A stretch of 64,000 nt of DNA from Warburgia ugandensis (Eukaryota; Streptophyta; Magnoliopsida; Canellales; Canellaceae). Below are positions 21,978 to 34,155 of this stretch, one piece after another; the first letter of the stretch is position 1, and every line of letters starts with the position of its first letter. Position numbers and translations under genes: made by a program. The stretch lies in NCBI GenBank assembly GCA_035236585.1, contig CP141126.1:11297001-11361000 (forward strand), in the 5' to 3' direction. Below the pieces are notes generated by a model. It was given only the letters and a program-made list of their open reading frames with translations. It searched no databases and was not told the origin of the DNA.

Positions 21978-24566
21978 TGTGCCGACCCAGGTTTTTTTGA
22001 AATAAATTTTGAAAATTTAAAACTTTCCTGCAGGATTTTTTTTTTTAAATATATATTACGTATTTATTTTTCTCAATTTCACCTTTAACCTGGTGTCACA
22101 TTAAAACCTTCACATATAATAGCATAAATAAAACACACCATTATAGGATCCCCCTGGTCAAAGCTCAAACAATTAGGAGTATAAGGTCAAATCGTATTTC
22201 AGATATAATATATTAAGGTAACCTGTCTTCTTACATTTATCTCAAATGTTCATTGTTTCAAAATAATAATTGAAAAGTCCAACTAAATACTTATCCATAC
22301 TTCTGTTCTCTTTATTCTCCTTATTTAAATTCTTCTAGCCAATGCTTAGTCTTCTCGTACTTCACATGAAATATTTTGTAGGGGTTAGTACAAAGACTCA
22401 ATAGAAAAATGTCTAAACTAGACATTTGAAAACTACGGCAAAAGTATTGGCATAAATTAAGTAGTGCAAACAATTACATGCTCAATCATAAGTATGATAT
22501 AAACATTATGAGACAATTATACTTTTGTAGAAATTTAGCATTTCTAATAATTTTCAGTATATCCTTCAAATCTCATACATACAAGCCCATTAGGTCTTTT
22601 ATCAAACAATGACTTATCACAATTTGTTATATCACTGAGTGGTAGTGTCCTACCACAAACCCATCTGGGCAATGGTCAATATCTTCGAGGATAACTGACA
22701 TGTCAATTAATGTCCAATAACTGTACGGTATACTATGCACGTAGAAGACTCACATCTAACTACGTTCGACTGTGAATACCACATGGGCTACACCAGTCCT
22801 CATGGGGGCACTGGATCACAAGAAAGCAATCTTCCCATGACATAATACTCTCATCAATAGGTCTCTTAGGGCAGGTATTTCTTTTCAGAAGCCAGTGGCC
22901 AACTAGACTTCCTAGCATAGCAACTAGGTGGGCTTATATTTTGCCCTAGGCTAGGCTCAACTCACATGAGTTGCCTAATTTTAGGCTAGGCACAACTCCC
23001 CAGGGTCGCCTAATTTTCATTTATCAAATCATTTTACATTGTTCAATATATCATAATAAGCATTCATAACTTTTCCATTCACGAGTCATATTTCAATTGG
23101 CATAAATTATTGACTATGCATACTACACATCATGCTGATAATAATTGCTTTATTTCAAATATTCATCAACTAATAATTATCTCGATTACAAATCACACTT
23201 ACTATAAATCAAAGACTATGCATACACACAAATATTTATTCATGAATCAATTTTTCAAAATCATTTGTACAAATGAAAAGATATGTCCAACTCATGGAAA
23301 ACACTTGACCATAGGCATGCGACAACATGAAGTGATTAAAACCATACAATCGTTTTATCATGCACATACCATGACCCTGAGCATGTAAAATCTTACGAGT
23401 ATCTCTATCTTGCTCATGCTCTTCCAATGAAGTCATGCGATCATGTAACATTCATTATTATGAATTTTCATTGTATGCAAATTTAATCATGCAACAGCCC
23501 CTTATTATGCACATGTAAAATCTTACTACCAACTTCATCATGCAAATATATTTCTTATGAAATGACAACATGCCAAAAAAAACTACAATTCTAGTCTTCA
23601 CGTTTTAAAAAAAAAACTATAACCATGAAATCAATCTGATTTCCATGATGCTTATGACACCTCATATAATAAATCCATTATGCAAACAAAAATCATGAAA
23701 TGCATCCTATCATGCGTGTCAAGTTTTGCAATCCCTTTTTACTAAAATACCATGGACCACAATTAATCCAAAAACAACAACATGCACACAATGTTTGCTT
23801 ACAAGGATCTTGAAAATATTTCAATCTTTGACCCTGCACGTGTAATACATGATTGAGTTTCCATCGTATGCATGGTTGCTAACATCAACCATGCAAGGAC
23901 ATGTTGAGTTCATGCAGAGCAATCCCATGTGCCGCTATTCCAAAAAGCATGATGCATTCAAACAAGGACTTATATGAATTAAAGACTACCACTCCATGAT
24001 GATTATGTGTACATGTGCACATGTGATTAAGAGATTATGGGATACACGTCAAACCAAATCAAAAGTAATTTGAGTATCAAATTCCCAATTAAAATCTGCC
24101 TCTTCATCATACGTGCCAATGATACAACTAAACACCCAATAAATTGAATTAAAGCATGATGGACTCCCACCACTCTCTCATGTCCATATAGTGTCCAATA
24201 ATAGCATAAAAGAAAAGAAAGTGAACAAAAACAAAACAAAATTCCTTAATACTTTGTACATGGATTTTCAAGTAAGACATCTACTTCAATCATAAAGTGT
24301 AAAGACATAATGCGTATTAGCAATCCAAGATTAACCACACCAATTCAAACCTAAATAAAATTCCAATAAGCATATATCATTTGCTTTTAGGTCATGCATG
24401 TAAAATACTTTCATAGATCCAAAACACATGGAATAAGATAGAAATCCAACTAGCAAGTTCCTAAACCACAATCCCCTACCTTATAGACAAAACTGTTCTT
24501 CTACAATCTTCTTGTCCAAGTGCAAAATGGCTAGTGATCCTTGGTGTAGCCTAATTCTCATCTACT

Positions 24567-24630
<64 letters not shown>

Positions 24631-24810
24631 ACACTTCTTAGCTTTGGACAGAGAATTTCTCCAAAAAGGTTGTCTTTAGAGACTTGAACTCTAGTTCTAG
24701 AGTTTTGCTTATTCATTCTATAGCCATTAGGGCATTTAGCTTTTTGTTGTTAATACTATGCAAATGATATATATTATGAAAATGCAAGTTATTATAGTTA
24801 GTGTTCATAT
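21978..24810 (-). repeat. LTR-like repeat segment, copy B (inverted relative to A)
   Basis: On the minus strand this runs 24810 to 21978. 24810-22930 matches 1390-3190, and 22365-21978 matches 7906-8308. The ~570 bp between them has no counterpart in A, where ~4.7 kb of nested repeats sit instead. It ends TGTGCCGACC in plus orientation, an LTR-like terminus. It has no coding capacity. Direct PBS or PPT evidence is lacking, so the LTR identity is inferred from its ends. Confidence 0.55.
24570..24628. repeat. (CT)n microsatellite
   Basis: About 29 CT units inside LTR-like copy B. Copy A lacks them at the matching place. Confidence 0.97.
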
Positions 24811-26020
24811 ACATACAGCCTCTAATCAAGTATTCAGGGGATTGAAAATTAACAACCTTATTCAAGTGTTCATGGGATTGTAAATTAATGGCCTAATTCA
24901 ACAGTGCTTGAGGAATGTACTCACAGTCACTTAATATATGTGTAGTGAAATACAATATAAAACCATTTTTGCCTAGGAAAATTAGCCCACAAATAAAACA
25001 AGATGTATAGTTTAAGCTTGTTTGTCAACAATATAAATGTAAGAACACTAAGTGTAAAATAGTGATAAATTAGTCGGACAACTATAGGCAATTATGATTA
25101 ATATCATTTATTCAAAGTCAAAAATCAAAAGTAGCTCCAAGATAGCAGTCCAATATGCACATGGGGGTATAAATACAAGGGTAAAGTAAACATGCATACT
25201 TCACAATAAATGAAATTTCTTAATTGGTTAAACTACAATCATTATAGAGACTCACAATTTTATCTTCAAACTCCTTATTCTTTCAGCTTTTCCCAATCTC
25301 CTCCTTCAAATCAACTCTTTAAGCACTTGCACTTTCACAAAAAGGGGTGGATTTTGAGTGGGGTGAATAGTAGTGGGAATGGGAGTTGAGAAATAAGAGA
25401 AAAAGAGTGATAGATGGGGTATGACAAGGCTGCCTCATTCCAAAAGAGAGTTCTCATCACTTTAGATGGAGCACCTCCTTTAGGGCTCTCTTTTTTTAAC
25501 TCACTTTACCACTATGCACTCTACCCTTGTTCTGGGATCTTTTCCTTTTCACTATGTTCCTATCATACTAGAAAACCCATTTCTCTCTCCAATTGAATGT
25601 CGACCCATTTTTAAGCTTGAATTTCTGTTTTAAACTTCATCGTAGGTGTTATTATTATTATTATTATTATTATCAATTTTAGTGAAATTTTGAGATAAAA
25701 AGTGTTTGAAATAGTGGGTCTCATTAATAGAATAGCAAAGCAACCAAAATTTAGGGATACGAGTGGGTCTAGCATTCTTGTAATGTCTACAATTTCCAAA
25801 GACAAATTATTACATCATGGTGTAATTCTCCCTTATTTCCCTACCTAAATCACTTGTACTATTTACTAAAAAAAGAAACAAAGAACATGCTTGTAACATC
25901 AAGGTATTCTCAATCAAATCCTAGTTAAGTATTGAAATATAGAATGTTGCGCAAGGTTGAAAGATGTAACAGATGCAATATCAGGTACCAAATAGAAAAG
26001 TATGTATTACCACATGAAGA

Positions 26021-26021
<1 letters not shown>
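24811..26021. other. AT-rich DNA, no gene
   Basis: Contains an (ATT)n run at about 25649-25673. It may be further sequence of the copy B element, but I cannot align it to copy A. Confidence 0.5.

Positions 26022-26064
<43 letters not shown>
26022..26064. repeat. (CA)n microsatellite
   Basis: About 21 CA units. Confidence 0.97.
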
Positions 26065-26067
<3 letters not shown>

Positions 26068-26267
26068 TGAACAAGCGCATGCACACACGATTCTTCTCTT
26101 TGTTGCAAGTAAAAGTGGAACCAACAATGCAATCATTATGATTGTATGCCCAATTTTGGTCATTGAACAAAAAGAACCCAAAGACACAATCAACAACTTT
26201 GTTGATCAAAGAACCCAAATTCAACTCTCCATCTACCATCACTCTCACCATAACAGCCAACTCGAAA

Positions 26268-26868
26268 CATCAATTTTTCAAACAAATAGAAATATTGTCT
26301 AATGAAAAAGCTTAGCTTTATCACAAACACAAAATTCATAAATTCTAAAGATCAAAATCTCAGATCAACATAAGAAGCAAAAAAAAACAGAGAGAGGAAA
26401 ATGTGACTAATTAAGGTGGACTAATTCTACAATTGGATCCATAGGTCATATTCTTACATCACTTATTGGTAGAGTTTTTCAAACAAATATAATTATCCTT
26501 CCCCAGTAAAACCCTAACCTTTTACATAATGAAGAAATCCACAATATAGGAGACCAAAATCTCAAATGAATGCAACAAACAACTATAATAACAAAGTTGC
26601 TACTAATTGAGGTAGATCGAATCAAATTTGAATCATACTTAAAGAATCATTCTAATAGTGCTTTTTCAACAAGTATCATTATCCTCCTTGGTAAAGATTT
26701 TAAAAATCCATGAATGAATTCCACCAAAGATCAAAATATTAGATCAACACAAGAAACAGATAAAACAATGATAATGCCAATAGTTGAAATAAATTCATTC
26801 AAAAAGTGGATTGATAGGTGCAGAATCTTACATCACTCACTGGTAGGGTTTGCACCGGACATCAATGA
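26268..26868. repeat. three diverged tandem units of ~190-205 bp
   Basis: Units start with TTTTTCAAACAAAT-like sequence at about 26268, 26474 and 26664. Each carries, in order, an 'aaagatcaaaatctcagatcaaca'-type block, a 'ctaattgaggtagac'-type block and a 'cttacatcactcactggtagag'-type ending. Copies have drifted substantially. The array is noncoding. Confidence 0.7.
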
Positions 26869-29800
26869 ATTGCATATAGATCCTGCTTAAGTTCTATAAA
26901 AAATGGAGAATGAAGACTTGGTAAACAACATAGATATCTATGGATTTAGAGAAGCAAGCAAGATGCCATTTATAGGAGAGTTTCCTACAATAGGAGGGTA
27001 AGTGAAGGAAGAAAGAGGAATGGTAAAGGATGAAATAGGGAGAAGTGGCAATGGAAAGCAAAAGAGAAAGGAGAAATTAAAGGATCATGTCGTAGAAAGA
27101 TCTTACTACTGAACATCTTTGTTTTGACTTCACTGCTTGAAGTTCTCTTCTTCCTTTTGTGTTTCTCTTTAAATGTGGTGGGAGGAGCTGTTTTATTTAT
27201 AGATTTCTTTGCATTGGACCCTCATGGCGGCTTTATGTTGGAAAGCTAAAATTTGAAGTTTTGTTTTAACTCATCTTTAACAAGAGATTTTATGGTGTTT
27301 TCCCATTCGAATCAGTGCACCCATTAGATCTTAGACTTGAATTTATATGCATGTGAATATTTAATATCAGCTATTGATCTTTTGAGGATCCTATTCCATA
27401 TACTAATTTAGTTAGTTAGATCTAGAACTGGGAATGATTTGATCAAAAGAATAAATTCATTAGCCTTCTAGAGTTGAAATTGCAAATAATCTAATCTAAA
27501 AATTAAATTCATTTGAGACCAAAATGTCCTTCTACATTTATAGTAAAGATAAGCTTATATTAGAACAATTTAGTTATCTATAGCTTTCTTCCTACCATAG
27601 TAACTCACACAAACTTTACTTTCTCCTTCCTTCCTTCCTACCACCTAACCCTAATTTGAAACTTTGTGTCAATATAATTGCAGTTAAGGAATTTATCATT
27701 TTACACATCATGTGATTAAAAAACTCGCTGATTAGATCTAGAAAATATCTAAATTTCAACCCATTTCTAATGAGTATTTTTTAGGTAGGGTGCAAGCCGA
27801 CCTGAATAGACCCATTAGCAAGCTTACATCTCATAAAAAATTTGATGCCTAGACAAGTTCGTGATGTTGGCAATCATTCGTAGATCTTTCCATTGGATGA
27901 TTAATCCTTAGGTTGGTTGTTGGTTTAGATTTTTTATTTTTTATTTCATGTCTAAACTTTTTATGGCATCCATTTTTACTCGAATTCAATTAATTGGTGA
28001 GAAATTACTATCTCTAAAAATGAACCTATGAGAAAAACTATTTCCATTTTCACCACTTTCTAGCTATAGATTTTAAGAATGGTAGCAATAAAGCTTCCTA
28101 GTGCAATGGCACAAAGAGAAGTCTTTCACTTAGGTGACTAGGGTTGGAGATTTTGCATGGCTGTGTGCGCGTCTTCAATTCTCAAAATAGAAAAAAAAAA
28201 AAAAAAAAAAGGATGGTAATGGGTTGGCTCAATTAGGGGACCCAATCAATATAGCTCATAAATGTCAAGTTTTTTTTCTTTCTAAAGTTACATGTTAAAA
28301 AATTGAAGTTGGCTAAGGAAAGGTTGGGGGCGAGAGAAAAGTATTAGGGCCAAAAATTTGTCCTAATCTGACTCATTGCCATCCTTACTACACACAGATA
28401 AAGATCAAAGCTCTCAAATAAGAACTAAGTATTATGATAAATTTCAAAAGTTAATGTTCATGTTAGATGACAATAGACCATTACATATGTCATTAAGGGA
28501 CCTTTTCAAGCATCTAATTTTATACAACATCAACAATGTACGTAACACAACATAACAAACTATTTCTAAATGTTAAGCAAGCTCATGTCAATTAAGGAAC
28601 CCGAGTAGTCTGACTTGTAAAGGTTAGGGTTATAGGAAAATTATTTTTGACCAAAACAATATTAGGAGGTAAAAAATCTTTTAGTCAAAGTTAGTATTGT
28701 GGCTTTAATATTACTCACAAATGCATGAATCAAAGTAGTATCTGCATGCAAGAGAGGTTGATCTCATGAGAAATCTCATGAATTTGTAGGTTAGATGGAA
28801 CTTACTTAAAGTGTTTAATTTCATCCAAAGAGAAAGATTCATTTGATTTGAATTTAAAATAGGAAAGTAAATGCATAAAATTAGAAACTACAATTAAAGA
28901 AAACTTACTAACCTTAAAACTAAGCAATAGAATTAGAAACTTACCTAACTAACATGCACTTAATAAAAGAAACTTATGCAAAACAAGCATTAATCAAACT
29001 ACGCAACCAACTTAAGGACACTTTCCTAAACAAGAAACTTTCTAAAAATGAAACTTTCTAAAATTCAAAAAGGAAAATTTCTAAACCTAAATTAAGATGA
29101 AAAAAATTAAATAACAACTATCAAAATAAGATTAAGCAACTAAATCAACCAAAGATCAAGGGGAATATAACATAGTACCATGCTCATAATCCATGGATTG
29201 TTCGCATGCTTCATAGGTTGAAAAATGAGCAGATTTGATGCTTTAAATTCAACCTAACATGCAATCTAAGCTATGCACTTAATAAATAACCTAAAAAAGC
29301 TAAATGAGTTCATAAGAATTCAAGCAATTAAGATGCTTTGATGGCTAGAAACAAAGCATAAAATTTAAGAAGAAAAACTCTATATTTTAAGTACTTAAGA
29401 ATATCAACTTAAATCAAGCATATAAAGAAACTAAAACAACCTTTTTATGCAAGATAAAAACTTAGATGTAAAGTACTTTGATGATGGAAATATTCAGTAA
29501 CAAGAATCTTCAAAGAATTTTATTGAATTAATGCCAATATATATCAAAATTCTGCGCATAAAAGAAGTGTATAATACTGGAAATTGCATAGAAAACTATA
29601 GCCTAAATCCTAATTTAAACAACAACAAAACTTCAATCTAATAATCACAAACTAAAGTAAGTTAGCACGCAAAGAAAACTTCAAAATAAATTCAACAGAG
29701 AAGATGGCTAAGATTATGAACTTAGGCAATGAAAATGGACCTAAAGCTAGGATGAAAAACAAGGTAGAAAATGTAGAATTTCTAAAGGAAAAAGCACAAT

Positions 29801-30714
29801 TGCAAGCTATTTCTTCTCTTAGCTATTACTACCAAAGAAGAACTAACTTGAATCTTGAGTGAATGAGAAAGAAAACTAATGAAACTGAAGCAAAGAAAAG
29901 AGAAAAAGTTAAGCAAAAAGATGAGTGAAAAACTAGAAAGCAAACTAATGGAAACTAAGGCAATGAAACTAAAATAACAAAAGCAAACTAATAACCTGAA
30001 CTAGAAAGCAAATAACAAAGAAAATAACAAGAAATTCAATGGTAGAAAAGAGAGGAGCATGGTTGGTTGGTTTCATAATTTACAAGGGGGAGGTGTCTTT
30101 TTCCTAAGGAGGAAGTGTGGGCCTCCAACCCCCCTCTTAAGGTGGCGATTGGCTAGAATGGAGAGAGAAAAGGATGACAAAATGAGGTGAAAAAGTTAGG
30201 GTAAACCTTGGTTTGATGTGCTTTGAGTGGTGATAGATCCAAGGATTTTCTAATTAGGAAACCATCAAGATTGACAACTAAGCAAGGGGGCCATCATCTT
30301 TTAGGAAGATGACTCACTCCTTAAGTGAAAAACTTGTAATCCTAAGTTTATGTGGTTGAAAAGGTTAGAAAATAGATTAGGAAGGTTGGGTTTTCTCTCT
30401 TAATGTCCCTCAATGTATGATCATCTTACCTTTTATAATTTTTTCTCAAAATGCCTTAAAGATCACAATTTTAACATAGGATAGTTGATTGTTTTGGTGT
30501 TCTATGTGGTGTTCATCTATGACATGATTGATAATTCCTTGTTGGTTTAAACGGCTCCAATGCTTAGCTGTAAGGCTTAAGTAGCTTGCCTTTATTAGGT
30601 TTCTTAGTTTGACTAGAAAATCTCATATATAGCTCAAATTCTCATGCAAAGTGGTGGAATTGCATGATTTTTTGCATAGATCATTTTAATCACTTTTGCT
30701 TCTTTCAATTTCTT
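26869..30714. other. AT-rich DNA; possible decayed LTR at about 28.7-30.5 kb
   Basis: No gene is visible. About 28690-30470 is A-rich on the plus strand. It has a layout reminiscent of the Athila-like LTRs: a 'gttgatctcatgagaaatct' block resembling 'gttgatcccacagggact', then a long A-rich part. The similarity is weak. An A-run lies at about 28191-28210. Confidence 0.35.
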
Positions 30715-30830
30715 CCAAGGGACTCTACCCTCACACCTCCGGGTAAAGGCGCGTGGCCCCCTGCACCCCCGGCAAGTTAACAGCGTAGCCCGAGGCCCAA
30801 AAAACTCTACGAGGTACAATATAAGCTGTT
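30715..30830. other. GC-rich island in AT-rich DNA
   Basis: About 115 bp rich in C and G on a very AT-rich background, with phrases such as GGCGCGTGGCCCCC and CACCCCCGGCAAG. It is not a tRNA that I can fold by eye and does not match the Au-like SINEs. It could be the body of another short retroelement or a transfer from elsewhere. Confidence 0.4.
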
Positions 30831-31613
30831 GGATCATCTTCTCACTAGATACAAAAAAAAAAAAGAAGAAGAAGTAAAAATCCTAAAAAAATTATGATAA
30901 TTGACATGCTTACTCTGAATTAGCTTCTTAACTTGTAAAATAACAAACTTTTGAATTATTAGGTTAGAAATACATGCATTATAATTTTTTTTAAAAACCC
31001 AACAAATAACACTATATTTTATAACACATGGGATATTAATTGGGTACTTTTCATATAAAATTCAACACTTATCAGTCAGCTAGGTTTGGACTAGGAGCAA
31101 AAGAAAAACATTGGGGTCAGGATCAGCCAAACGTCTACCCTTCCACCATCCATTGTCATCCCTATGAAGTTTATAACCATAAGACTTGACATTTAGAGGG
31201 GAAAGCAGTGCCCAAAATGAGGATTTGGTTCTTAGTTGTCTGTCTGGATTTCCAATTGAAAGCAAAACTACTTAATGAGTAATTATTGCTTTCTTTCTTT
31301 TTTTTCCTCTACCTATACACTTAGAATTTCAGTAAATCGTGGCATGGCATTCAAGCCCAACAATCAATTATTAGGATTATGCGAAGAGGAACAGGTCCAA
31401 AAATGGGGTCCCTCAAGAGTTCCGAATCGTAAGGTTAGTTATCATGGCTTCATGGTGGACATGTCCATAAATGTTTGAGGATCTGCAACAAAAATATAAT
31501 TATAGATAAGCGATCACCGTCAACAAGCAAAGGTGCATGGACATGATTGTCGCTGTGCGATGGATGCTTATACCCCCATAAATCCTACTCGACCAAGTAC
31601 TTGTCCAACCTTC

Positions 31614-32201
31614 TTATTCACCAAGAAAACAGCTAATGTCACTGGCACATTCTCTTATAATATACACATCTGCTAGCACAATCGATTCTGTCAATCTCAC
31701 ACTTGACCACAAGTTCATGTCTCTGCCACTGATATTGTGTTGCTCCAAGAAGACTAACCTTTGATAGACAAAGCCTTGTTTAGGGTCAATCAGTAAATTG
31801 TAAACCACTGATTCTATTTTTGTCGGACTATATCTTGCGAATGGGCAAACTGGCTGTTGATGGTCCACAACTTCAACAATATGGATCAACATGTTCACAT
31901 TTAGAACCAGATATTGAACAGCACACTCGATCCATATATCTATTTGTCTGTGAGTTTGTGGTTTCATCAAAGAAATGATCAGGAGTCCTAGACAGGTTGA
32001 TATAATTAGAAGATCAAGCTGCATTTTTTTTCTTGTTGGTAGTACGAATAATATTAGAAGCAGAAAAGAAACAACAGAAAACGGCACCATAAAACAACAC
32101 AAAACAAAACGAGGCCTGCTGAAGGACAATTTTGGAGATGTCAAAACGGGTGGACTGGGTAGGGGCATGGTTGTTACGGATTGCAGGTGAAACGGGTACA
32201 A
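31614..32201 (-). other. 195-codon open frame of unknown nature
   Basis: The frame opens at 32201 and closes at 31614. The N-terminal third has two hydrophobic stretches that could be membrane segments. The last ~90 residues have balanced, globular-looking composition ('PKQGFVYQRLVFLEQHN', 'RDMNLWSSVRLTES'). No stop interrupts it despite the AT-rich setting, where a chance frame this long is uncommon. I recognise no family, see no clear promoter, and the hydrophobic part may be noncoding. It may be an exon, a gene fragment or chance. Confidence 0.3.
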
Positions 32202-34155
32202 GTAGAATGACCTTTATTAAACGGGTATAAAATGTGCACCTGCACCCAACTGTTAATGTTACCTAGAATTTCTAAGAAACTGTTTTCGTAAGGTCCTGAA
32301 CGATGGCATACTAGATATGTTTGTTAGAGCACTTGAAAGGTAAAAAGCAGTCTATTGATTCAAATATCAGCTAAACGGGTATACACGTGAAGGAGCAGGT
32401 ATGATCGACTCATCTGAAAATTAAACTTACCGGCCGAGTACAGGTTATTTTCATATGGGTCCGGAACCTCTAACCCGTGACATGCCTTGCGCAGGTGCGG
32501 ATCACGGTTCAACTGCTAACGGGCCAAAATCGACTCCACTTCGTAGGAACAGTACCGTGACCGTCCTGTCAGCCAACCCCTGATTTCCTTCTTGAAAATA
32601 GAATCATCAGAAGATCCCCACAGGAGTCTGGACAATTTCTTGAATTGCTCTCATGATCGAATTCAACTCCCATTGGAGGAAGAGCTCGTTGAGGAGCTGT
32701 GGAGATGAAGCGGCATGATGAGAATCAACAATCAAGCCTTCGAATTGAAGTTGTCATCTTTCTGTCTCATGGATGAATCACCCGTCCAAAGAGGACTAAT
32801 GTAATATCCATGGACCTCACTGACCGAGTAGCATACCGAAGCAATTGGCTCCTATTCCAGCTAATTAACAGAAGAAGCAGGTCCATGCAACGCCTACTCT
32901 TGAGGGATGGTTGGAAAAGGGAGATGTACGCTCTCAATTTCTCATATTGGCAGCTATCCATTAAATGCTTTTGGAAGGAATTAAATATGTCTTGGAATTT
33001 TGCTAACATTTTATGAGACAACTAAAAGCATGACCGACCCACAAATCCCCATAAAAATTTACTTACCTAACTCGCCTTATGTTCTTTTTCTCACGAGGAA
33101 TGCTGGTTTAAAGCTAGACAGCACTCCCAACAAGGGTAAAGTACTTTTGCTTTTATATGGTGGACTCATGTACCATTGATCCTAGCTATTCATCTAACAC
33201 ACCTAACTTTGGATATCTCATGCCCCAAGAATCAGTTTAAAAGAAAGTCACTAGTTTCCGATAAATTGTGTTTTAGTTCGTTGAATGCAATAACATTCTT
33301 TTGAAATGATTTTTAAGTCATGCCATATCCAAACTTAGATGTGTAAGATAAATAGATTAGATCAATAGTATGTGAGGCCTACTATGAGAAAGTGGATGCA
33401 CTTCACCATTATTAGGTGTTTTCTCACTTTATATCAGCATTCCTCTTTTCTCAAACATAAAGAGTGTCTAGATGAATTTTGAGAATTATAAATGGGATTT
33501 AAGAATTTTCCTTGGAAGGATTAATGAAGTAGGTTTGATCCTCGTCTTTTATTTTGGATACAATTCAAGAGAAGAATTACAAGGAAAACCACTTTTAGAT
33601 TTCCAACCCCCAATAGGATGGAGGGGGTTTGTCCCTCCTCTCACCATCTTACGAATATAGCCGAAATGACTCTGATTGTGATGCTAATTCTTAACAGATT
33701 GTTGAGGGCCATATTTTACAATATCAAAATCTGCTAAAACCCTAGTAGGTGTAGAAGTGCCTAAGCATCTTAAGGAGCAGCCCCTCGAACATTCTTTTGG
33801 AAGATCTGATCTGTTTATCATGCACAGCATATAGAAATAAGGCAATGCATGATAAGTCATTACATTTGAATGATCTTAATCACTTGTTTTGAACTTTAAA
33901 AAATTAAATAAAAATAAATGATTTTGATTTCTGACCTAAAGAAACATAGGAAAAAGGTATTTAATGATAATGAAATTTGACTTCCAACTTATTTAAACAT
34001 TTCCAAACATAATGAATGGCTTAGATTTACAATACATTATCATTATGATTGAGAAAAGGCAGTGTATACTCCTTAAGACACTCTTGAATATGCTAATCTA
34101 CAACATGACAACATATTTGCTCCATTGCCACCAAATTTGCTTTAATTGGAAAATA
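32202..34155. other. intergenic DNA, nothing recognised
   Basis: Ordinary AT-rich sequence. Short frames on both strands at 32767-33021 overlap as mirror images and are likely chance. Confidence 0.5.

Noticed and set aside
25932..26260. Frames with Thr-His or Cys-Val repeats
   Set aside because: Translation of the CA microsatellite in both directions.
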